Shown: piece after piece, positions 56,012 through 64,000 of the stretch
Layout of the letters: every line of letters begins with the position of its first letter
Position numbering within the stretch: position 1 is the stretch's first letter
NCBI RefSeq assembly: GCF_003573695.1
Contig: NC_039358.1
Coordinates: forward strand, 156,788,920-156,852,919
Length of the DNA stretch: 64,000 nt
DNA from: Papaver somniferum
Taxonomy: Eukaryota; Streptophyta; Magnoliopsida; Ranunculales; Papaveraceae
Direction: 5' to 3'
Translations under genes and position numbers: made by a program
Notes under the pieces: model-generated
Databases searched by the model: none
Seen by the model: only the letters and a program-made list of their open reading frames with translations
Told to the model about the DNA's origin: nothing

Positions 56012-58421
56012 TGTTTTGGGGTAAAACCTGATTCTGCTGTTTTTGGTAAATTTGGGTGTGTTGATGAGAAACGAATTCAAACCCTAAACAAATGCACTGC
56101 ACGGGAGTACTTTTAGATTCGAGAGATCAATCTCTAAGAATCTGGCCTAAACTAAGAAAATGGTCGTTCCAGATTCAATTCGGTCACAAGGTGAAGGAGA
56201 AGGGTTGATCTTAGGGAGGGAAGCGAAGAAGGTGTTTGAGATCATAATGTTGAACTATGAAGGTGTGGTTGTTTTATGACTTGTATCAGAAAATGGTTTC
56301 TGGCTACTTGTGTTGATAACACTCATCCTTTTGAAATAGGTTGAAAACCTATTTATATAAGTCATTGAACGCACCCTGATCTCATAGGAAGTGGAGGAAG
56401 TTAAGCAGTGGAGAAGTGGAGTCGTGCGGAAGGTGGTGATCACCGTGTTTCCGTTATGAAGGAAGACTAGTCACACCTTCACGTACTACTCTCATTACTG
56501 TTAACCGTCCGTCCTTCCTGACACTTTCTCGTAATGGGCGCGTTGCACACCGCACGCTGTAAACCTCCAGACCAATACCCCAGTGAGTATCCCCCAGTTT
56601 GTGACATGTTTGATGTCTCGAATAAATGGGTCAAGTCATGAGACTCGCCGCTAAAATCAGCACATAGTGCTTTTAGGTTAAATAATAAGTTATTTGTGAA
56701 ATCAATATTTGCATAGCATCGCTTATAGTCGATGTTTATAAAGCATCGCCTTCAAACAAGCAGCTTAAAATAATCGATGTGCTAGATGCATCGTAGTTTT
56801 AGAGATCGATTGAATCAGTTACGAATTGAGCGTCTTAAAAAAGCAGCACGACCGGCCACCTTTGGGTGATCGTTTGAGGGCCTTATGGGTGAACTATCAC
56901 TTGGTCGATCGCTCCCTGTGGAGGAGTGATGGGCGGTGGTCACAATGCTACCTTGTTTGTTTTCTGAAAATAAATCTACAACATCCAACTAGGCTAGCGA
57001 AGTTGGATGGACGAGGTGATTTGCGGCAGTTGTTTATTGTCGTAGTTTTAGGGTTTAGGGGCCGTGCGGCCAACCCTATTTTGGCTAAATGATTTGAAGC
57101 GTCGCGCGCTAGTTCAAGCAGGTCGATCGGCCCTATGCAAAGGAGGGGCGCCAGTGAGCGTGCTGACCTCTTCTGGTCCGCCTGGAATTGAATCTAAGCC
57201 ACTTACTTTGGCTGGAAAAGACGGACGATCGTGATTAATTTGCGACAGTACCTTGTTGTTGCAAAGACAACTTAAGGTTTCTAAAGCACCGCGTTCACCC
57301 TACTTTGGGTGAACGATTCTATACGCTCTTAGCTTGCCGTGAGAAAGTCGATCAACCATGGGTGTAGCTGGGTTGCCGGTGAACGTATCCGCACCCTACT
57401 CGTTGAGTGAGATCGAATCTAGGTTGTCCGATTAGGCTGGCGAAGATGGGCGTTCATAATCGATTTACGGCAATAACATACCGCCGCAAACATAAATTAG
57501 GGTTTCAAAGCAGCCGCGTCCGTCCTAGTTCGATTGAATAGTTTGATGCGTCATTGACTTGCTATGAGCAAGTCGATCGAATGAGAAGAAAATTGGGCCA
57601 CCTGTGAACACATTGGCACCTCTTTCATTGTTCGGGATACGATCTAAGCCGTCCAACTAGGCTAGCAAAGTTGGACGGGCGCGATGGATTTTAAGACCGT
57701 TTTTGCCGGTCTTAGATCGTTTGAGCTCGCTTGCCAACATCGTGATCACCCACACTGGGGTTAGCGTTCAACGATGTTGGAGTGCGCTAAATGGAGTCCG
57801 GCCGGTTGGGGTATTAGTTGGCCCGCCAGTGGTCGTCTTGTGATCGACTAGTTCCGCTAGAAGTAGACTAGGTCTATTGAATTGCGTGGCCAAATCATGT
57901 GGCCGTGATTGTTTCTTAAGACTGATATGGACAGTCTAGATTTCCTTTAAGGATTTTAAACGCGTTCGATCGCGCTAACTTTTAACTAAAGGGGTGTTAA
58001 CACGCTAATCTCTTTGTCAGAGGGTGATGTAACCTATGTGAGTGTTTTCATGCAGGTCTCAATACTGACACTTCGGGAGATTTATGCTACTCCGTTGCGA
58101 GTGAACATTAATCGTCATGTCATGTCAATATTGAGAGTTCAGCTGAGAACATAACATAGGAAAACACTAGGCAGGCTCTGGCATTAGTGAGTAATGGAAC
58201 TAGGACCTTAAGTACTCATTAGGCTCTATACTAGTGAACAATTCATCTAGGAGCTTGAGTTTCAATATAATGTGAAGAGAGACATAGGCACTCATCAGAT
58301 TCTGATATATTCTCCAAATTCCTTGCGAAATATAGATATATCAAGGTCTACTACTTCTGATGCCGGGTCAGGTAGACAAACTTTTACAGTTTTCGCCCTA
58401 AGCTAAAAACCACCATCAACA
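56012..58421 (-). repeat. Element F 5' LTR
   Basis: This 2410-base partner of 41169-43574 carries the same roughly 225-base units (landmarks at about 56970, 57185, 57411 and 57640). One unit keeps the perfect arms GACTTGC and GCAAGTC around TATGA (57556-57574), which the other LTR has lost by one base. Confidence 0.88.
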
Positions 58422-59268
58422 ACTTATTGCTGTGGAATTATGTTGTAAAATAGGTGGAAGCTAAAGCCACCCCTACTAATGATTCTCAAGTTTTTTGTGA
58501 GTTTGTGAAGGAATATATTTTTTCTAGACAAGGTACACCAAGAATGGTTATCAGTGATGGAGGCTCACATTTTCAGAAATCCTTCCATGATCTACTCAAG
58601 AAGTACAACATAACTCACAAAATTGGTACGTCATATCACCCACAAACTAGTGGGCAAGCTGAAATCTCGAACCGAGAGATTAAATCCATTCTTGAGAAAA
58701 CCGTTAACACTACACAGAAAGATTGGAGTTATATGCTTAACGATGCGCTTTGGGCGTATAAAACGGCGTACAGAATACCGATTGGTATGTCTCCATATCG
58801 GTTAATTTATGCAAAGCTTGTCATCTTCCGGTTGAACTTGGACACAAGGCATATTGGGCGACAAAGATGTGCAACATGGATTATGATAATGCGGGGAAAC
58901 AAAGGAGGTTACAACTTAACGAGCTAGAGGAGATATATAATGATGCGTACCAGAGTTATCGTATTTACAAGGAGAAGACAACAAATTTCCATGACAAGAT
59001 GATTTCTCGAATTTTTTTTGTTGTGTGTCAAAAAGTTCTTTTATTTAATAATCGTCTTCGATTATTTCCTGGGAAGCTAAGATCCAGATGGATAAGACCG
59101 TATGTTGTTACTAATGTTTTTCCTTATGGTGCAGTTGAGATTACTAGTACGAAAATTGGAATAAATTTCAAAGTCAATGGTCATAGATTGAAGCCTTATT
59201 ATGAAAAATTCTTTAATGAGAATGTAGAAGTGACAAGACTTCAGGATTCACTCCCTTTGGAGGAGTAG
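58422..59268 (+). pseudogene. Element E integrase, remainder
   Basis: Continues the integrase cut by F. A damaged stretch leads into WVEAKA-like codons. The second catalytic Asp is in ISDGGSHF and the Glu in [10 protein letters not shown], then LWAYKTAYR and [10 protein letters not shown] frameshift near 58810-58870 changes frame. The C-terminal domain follows ([30 protein letters not shown]) and ends LPLEE at 59268. Confidence 0.83.
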
Positions 59269-59849
59269 CATAATTGGAATGCCAAGTCGAGCTGAGGACA
59301 TTAAACTAACCGCTACATGAGAGGCAACCCATCGGTTTTGTATCTCCATCCCTTTTGTTTTTATTTTTATTAGTTTTTCATATCATATCTTGCATTCCCA
59401 TCTTAGATTTTACAAATCCCTATATCTATAACGAAAGTTTTGACGAATTCTCGTCAGAAAATTCTGACTGCGCAGTTGTCATGAAAATAGCTCTCGAGAC
59501 TTCATACAGAGTCCGATTTGAGTGGTTGACCCAAATTTTTAAAGAGGACAGACTCATCTTTTTTTTTACAAAATGAAAATCTGAATTCGGAGTATGTTAA
59601 GTTGGAGCGATAGGCCTGGACATTTGAGTTTCGGTATTTTTCCAAAAACTTTTCAGATTGCATGTCTGTCAGTCCGGAGGTCATAAAAGTCAGACCGTTT
59701 ATCGAAACACTGTTCCCTTCTGACACCTTATATAAAATACGTATGAGAACAATTTTTGTGTAGGATGTTTTTGATAGTTCCCTACCCATTGGTACAATTT
59801 TTGAGTTTTTCAGGGCTGTTATGTCAGAAATCAGAATTTTCGGTTTTGA
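59269..59849 (+). other. Element E region after integrase, with conserved gypsy tail motif
   Basis: GTCGAGCTGAGGACATTAAA and GAGGCAACCCATCGG (59287-59336) resemble the stretch found just after integrase in many plant Athila/Tat elements (recognised from memory). The rest is T-rich with no credible ORF. Confidence 0.5.
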
Positions 59850-59886
59850 ACATTAAGGACAATGTTGAGTTTAAGTGTGGGGGAGC
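59850..59886 (+). promoter_or_regulatory. Internal AGGA-loop hairpin with PPT-like tract (E)
   Basis: ACATTA and CAATGT flank AGGA (one mismatch in the stem), followed by TTTAAGTGTGGGGGAGC. Counterpart of 10092-10130 and 51704-51740. Confidence 0.7.
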
Positions 59887-61262
59887 ATTTAGTGTCATAC
59901 TATATGCATATACACATAAAAAAATAATACTCTTTGATTTCTTACATTATTGAGATTTCATTTTTTGGAGTTAATTATGAGCTATTTAGGATGACACTCT
60001 AAACCTTTTTAGGTTGAAACAGTTCTTACGACTATAGATTGAGTTCCACTTTATCGTTCTAAAATCCTTATACGTTCATAATTGAATGTGAAACTCAGAT
60101 GCTAGAAATGGCATGGTAGTCGTTTGAAATATTCATCCTCGCAATTTATCATTACTGAATCACTTTATTTTTATTTTTGCAGTTATATGTTTCTCTAAGT
60201 GACTTGGTGGGATCCTAGTACTGCCATGGATGTTGTAGCAAGGTAATCATTGGTTGAGTTTATAAAAGCCTCATAGACAATTGTATTACACTCATAAAGA
60301 GTAAGCCAAAAAATCAAAAATCAAAAATTTATATAAGGCTCCTCTTCATATATCGACATTAATAATAAAAAGAGAAGGTTCTCCCTTTCTCCATCGAGTT
60401 TATCTCGTTAATATAATTATCGAAATATGAGTGTAAAGCTTAAAATGATTCATTCATTTACTTGAAAACTTAAGTCAAGATGATCATGTGAAAATTACCC
60501 GGAACATCTTGCATGATCTATGTGAGACAATCATTTGATGTTAACTCGGGATGTTTCGTATTGATTAATAATCATTTGAAAATTACTTGAAGCTAGTGGT
60601 ATGTGTAACATTACCATTGGCGTTCTTCTAAGGATGTTTCAAATTGATTATTGAGAGTTTTTAGATAGGTCCGGAATTGGGGACTAATCATGTGGTTGAT
60701 GTAGAGTAAAACCTATCATCATTATATAACAAGTCAAAAAGACCATTGATGAGGTTCTCGATACTTGGATAGCAGTATGTGTGAAACGTTGTCCCTGCGT
60801 ACGTCGCCTAAAAAAGCATGGAACGCAGGATCCAAGGCAACTATCACATACTTGCTGAAAGGAAACATGCGCTTAGAGTATCTAATCATGTGATCGAGTC
60901 AAATGGGTGCTTCTCTCAACTATTGAGCTATAAATAAAAATCCTTTGACGATATTCATACAAATATTGTGGGTAACATCTTTCACTTTAGCCAACATTTG
61001 CACACTTCGCTTTTCTATTTCCATTCTCTTATCTATCCATGTGATTTTAGTACGCAAGTGTTGTGACATACGTTGCAACAAGTACGATGACTATCTTAGT
61101 AGAGTTTTGAAATCAGGTTGAATGTCACATGTAAGTAATTGCTTACGTGTGATGATTGGAATGTATATGAGATGTTTGCAGCTAAAAACTTATGCAAGCT
61201 AATTATTTAGCTACTACTTTGTGACTATCCTTAGTGGTTCTTCCAAGGCGAGAAATTGGAGT
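59887..61262 (+). other. Element E non-coding 3' region
   Basis: Untranslated sequence with no credible ORF. ATCATGTGA and ATGTTTC words repeat at 60480-60720. No env-like gene is seen. Confidence 0.5.
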
Positions 61263-61360
61263 AGGTTTTGTGGGTATACCTCTTGTAAACCCTCACGAGA
61301 CTATAACTCGTCCACTAGGGACACCTAGGGGTTTAAAGGCTTGTTGCATTGGCTAAGTGT
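61263..61360 (+). promoter_or_regulatory. Conserved hairpin block upstream of the E 3' LTR
   Basis: GGTTTTGTGGGTATACCTC, GTAAACCCTCACGAG and ACTCGTCCACTAGGGACACC match the blocks in D and G. Confidence 0.65.
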
Positions 61361-61412
61361 AACCGTTTCTCAACGAAAGGAAGTTGTTGTATTTAGTAAT
61401 ATTTTTATTTAG

Positions 61413-61451
61413 TTTGCTCAAGGACTAGAAAAATCTAAGTATGGAGGAATT
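61413..61451 (+). promoter_or_regulatory. Element E 3' polypurine tract with decayed AGGA-loop repeat
   Basis: TTTGCTCA, AGGA, CTAGAAAA, then CTAAGTATGGAGGAAT and the LTR. Both the stem and the G-tract have lost bases compared with D and G. Confidence 0.65.
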
Positions 61452-63024
61452 TTATAAGTGCATAATTCATATGATTTTAGTGTCCATTCCATACTTGTTT
61501 AAACTATTATTCTTGCATATTTTCGTATTATTACTCTTGTTTGCTCTTATTTGTCTCTATTAGGTGAATCATCCAAAAAGGAGATACAAAGTCCTAAAAA
61601 TAGGTAGGAAGAGAAGTATTCCAAGTATCCAAGTGCCCAAGTCCAACAGAAGTGGAAGAAGTGCGACGAAAAGGAACAAAACGCTCAAAATTGAGAGACG
61701 GGCCAAAGACCAAGCTTAACTCATTCCAATTCAGGATTTCTTATCATAATCTTGAATATAGTTATAAGAGGAAAATAATGCAAAAAGAATGAAGTCATTC
61801 CGAGTTCGGACGAAGAAGTTGTGGGCAAAAAAAGCTTTTTATCGAATACCGAAGACGAGCAAGTATGCAAACGGGTATGAAAACGGATTTTCAGTATGCA
61901 CATGGGTATGCATACTTATTCCCCTGGATTTTAACTGAAATTAAAGTATGCAAACAGGTAAGCATACTGGTGAAGGCCAAAACTCACGGTTAGGGTCTTT
62001 ATTTCATATTTTCGGGTCTGATTCTTGAACCGAACTAGATACTTGAAGGCCAAGCAATGCAATCCTATATAAAGAGGTATTAGGTCATGAATGAAACATC
62101 ATCAAGAGGTCACAAAATTTTAAGTCTTGGAAAGGAGAAACGACACAAGGAGCGAAAGTTAGGGTTTCAGAGTGGTTCATCAATCATAACGACATCTCTA
62201 ACTTTTCTTATATGTATATCATGGATGTTTCTACATCCATGAGTAGCTAAACACCTATTGTTTGTGCATGAATTCTAAGTTGTAAACTTGATTTGATTTA
62301 ATATATGAATCTATTTTGATTTCTTCATATGATTATTGTTTGTGTTTACTATTAAAAATACTTATGATTGATTGATAGATTGTTTAGGTGGCCAATTGCA
62401 ACTGAATATATTTACTGATTTAATATATTTCTAGTAAGGGTTAGGATATCCGTAATTGTTGAATAATTCCTTACACAAGTAGAGAACGTGAAACCTTGCA
62501 GAGGGATCTTGTAAAGCAATCGCGTGTGAACATAACCCTAGCAAATAAACCGAGCGTACTGGAGTCTAACTACTAGGATCAAACCTAAATTCACAAACAC
62601 TAAAGCATTCGACTGAATTACATCTTGTAAGCGTACCTCAAGGTGGTTCAGACGAATAAAATATGGTAACTAAGTTTACATGTTATCCAATGATATAAGG
62701 AATTTTGGAAATAGCTAAGCGTACCTGTTATTCTACGGTTGGTGATAATCTATGATTAATGACGAATAAATGAATATATTAACTCATTGATAGTTTATTA
62801 ACGAAGAAGGATTCCTCGATCACCTCTCTCCCTATTGCTTACAATTTAATAGTTTCAATTACTTTTATTTACTTTATTCAAATCTAAAACAAAATCCCCC
62901 TTTGTGACACTTGGACAACTAAAACTCACTGCTCTTCGTGGGAACGATCCTTACTTCCATTATATTACCAGTTAGTTGTGTGGAAATAAGATTATTAATT
63001 TGATTGCACTTACGACAACCATCA
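61452..63024 (+). repeat. Element E 3' LTR
   Basis: A 1573-base LTR that starts TTATAAGTGCATAATTC (expected TG changed to TT) and ends ACGACAACCATCA. The start is set by the polypurine tract and the end by the point where a LINE reading frame begins. Its partner is missing from the window. A related fragment is inside A (about 5580-5905). Confidence 0.75.
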
Positions 63025-63857
63025 GTTATCAACTGAAGCTAATGGAGAATTTGATATTATTCATGAAAGTTTGACAAACTTCAGTTTAAATCCAAACTGT
63101 GAAGATGTTTATCAATGGGATCTTACATCAAAAAAGAAGTTTTCAATCAAATCCTGTTATAAAAAGCTACTGGCAACAGTTGAATCTCCAAGCCAAGATA
63201 TATTTCAATTTCTCTGGCAGCAAAAACATCCTCCAAAGGTGGCTTTCTTCATCTGGTGTTTAAGTCACTTTAGATTTCCTACTAGAGACTCTCTCATTCG
63301 AAATGGTACTGCCACACCTACCACATGTCTTTTCAGCAAAAATGATGAAACAACTTCTCACCTCTTCTTACAGTGTGAGTTTGTAGCTGGTATATGACAG
63401 CACTTTATGGGGAAGTTGAATGTTTGTTTCACAATGCCATCCACTGTTCATGCAGCTCTCTTAGCTTGGCAACTGAATTTTGATGTTGTGCAAAATAAAT
63501 TAATCTGGAATCTCTTAGCAGCTGCAATATTTTGGTGCACCTGGAAAGAAAGAAATGCGAGACTCTTCACAAACAAAGCTCATAATAAGGCTCATATTAT
63601 TCATATGGTCAAATACAGTTTGTTTGGATGAGATCTGGCTATCAAGGAATTTGAAAAGGTCTCTTTTAATTCGGTTGTTAAGAATTGGGTCAATGTTTAT
63701 TTCCCTCTTTAGTCTGTTTTAGGGGTTTTTTTTGGATTTTTTAGACCTGCTTTGCCAAGTCTCTTTCCTTCTTTCTTTTTTCTTTTCCCCTAGGTGGTTC
63801 AAGCCTCCTGTACCCCTCTCCTGATCAATAAAATTCTTTCTTTATCGATTAAAAAAA
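63025..63857 (+). mobile_element. LINE 3' end: ORF2 zinc-binding end, 3' UTR and poly(A)
   Basis: The frame is open from the E junction, and 63071-63631 encodes a zf-RVT-type C-terminus of a plant L1 LINE (YQWDLTSKKKFSIKSCYKKL, HPPKVAFFIWCL, CLFSKNDETTSHLFLQC). One TGA (63395-63397) replaces a probable Trp codon. A pyrimidine-rich 3' UTR, AATAAA (63827-63832) and a short A7 tail (63851-63857) follow. The reverse transcriptase and endonuclease parts would lie on the other side of E and are not in the window. Confidence 0.82.
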
Positions 63858-64000
63858 GAATTGATGTTATAAGTGTCCATACACCAAAGACTTATTAGTT
63901 TTTGGGTCTTATACGCCTGATTAAAGAGGCCTGTTTATAAAATAATAATAATAGAGTAATTCTGGGTAGACCACCCCTAAACCACCCCAAAACCGTCATG
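63858..64000. other. Right edge, unassigned
   Basis: AT-rich sequence with a short TAA repeat (about 63940-63951) and a C-rich end. I see no gene or element end that can be supported. Confidence 0.4.

Larger units (their letters stand above)
41169..58421 (-). mobile_element. Element F: Tat/Ogre-like gypsy element without pol, carrying G
   Basis: LTRs at 41169-43574 and 56012-58421 flank a minus-strand interior of about 3.6 kb without G. The primer-binding site beside the right LTR (TGGCGACCACAG on minus) and the polypurine tract beside the left one give the orientation. Only gag-type sequence is recognisable. Flanks ACTTC (41164-41168) and ACTTA (58422-58426) are a likely target duplication with one change. 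It interrupts E's integrase codons. Confidence 0.85.
37992..63024 (+). mobile_element. Element E: Athila-like Ty3/gypsy element, 5' half missing, carrying F
   Basis: Element E's own sequence is 37992-41168 and 58422-63024. It reads end of gag, protease, RT, RNase H, integrase, a long untranslated region and one LTR (61452-63024). The 5' LTR and most of gag are absent because B cuts it and the far side of B does not contain them. F sits in the integrase codons. Many stops and frameshifts make it the most decayed pol-bearing element here. Its right flank continues a LINE frame, so E inserted into a LINE. Confidence 0.85.

Overview
The window is plant nuclear DNA, most likely from a flowering plant with a large, repeat-rich genome. 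It consists almost entirely of nested retrotransposons; nothing looks bacterial and no intact host protein gene is visible. The only host-gene signal is at the left edge (1-1108): a leftward promoter, a 5' UTR exon and the start of an intron. A GC-rich fragment (about 1150-1347) that may be a hAT-type end separates it from the nest.

Seven LTR elements, named A-G here, sit on a LINE. The LINE (63025-63857) is split by gypsy element E (37992-41168 and 58422-63024, + strand). E carries two insertions: B (21078-37991, - strand) in its gag/protease region, and F (41169-58421, - strand) in its integrase codons. B in turn carries C (25837-34522, + strand, TSD ATTAC) just upstream of an accessory ORF, and A (1356-21077, - strand) at or in one of its LTRs. 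A carries D (7271-18263, - strand, TSD GTTTT) and F carries G (46508-55340, + strand, TSD GCGGT).

A, B and C share one LTR family of about 2.3-2.5 kb, a TGGTATCA-type primer-binding site and several AGGGGGAG tracts before the 3' LTR. This is the layout of Sirevirus-type Ty1/copia elements, but none of the three has reverse transcriptase or integrase. C has a UBN2-type gag, A has a coiled-coil and zinc-knuckle gag part, and B has an accessory ORF. D and E are Athila-like Ty3/gypsy elements with recognisable gag (D only), protease, RT, RNase H and integrase, all broken by stops and frameshifts. G is a very young gypsy-type element (10 differences between its two 2443-bp LTRs) with gag and a long acidic extension but no pol. 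F is a Tat/Ogre-like element with only gag parts, an LTR built of about 225-bp repeats, and a minisatellite. Five of the seven elements must therefore have used enzymes supplied in trans.

The most interesting non-coding signal is shared by D, E and G. Each has an inverted repeat with an AGGA loop followed by a G-rich polypurine tract, present twice: once downstream of the coding region and once directly before the 3' LTR. The stems differ between positions while the loop and the tract are kept. A second hairpin block further upstream shows a compensatory base-pair change. E's 5' half, B's outer LTR end and the rest of the LINE are absent from the left flank, which indicates a deletion at the left side of the nest, possibly through an 8-base microhomology (ATGGTACC).
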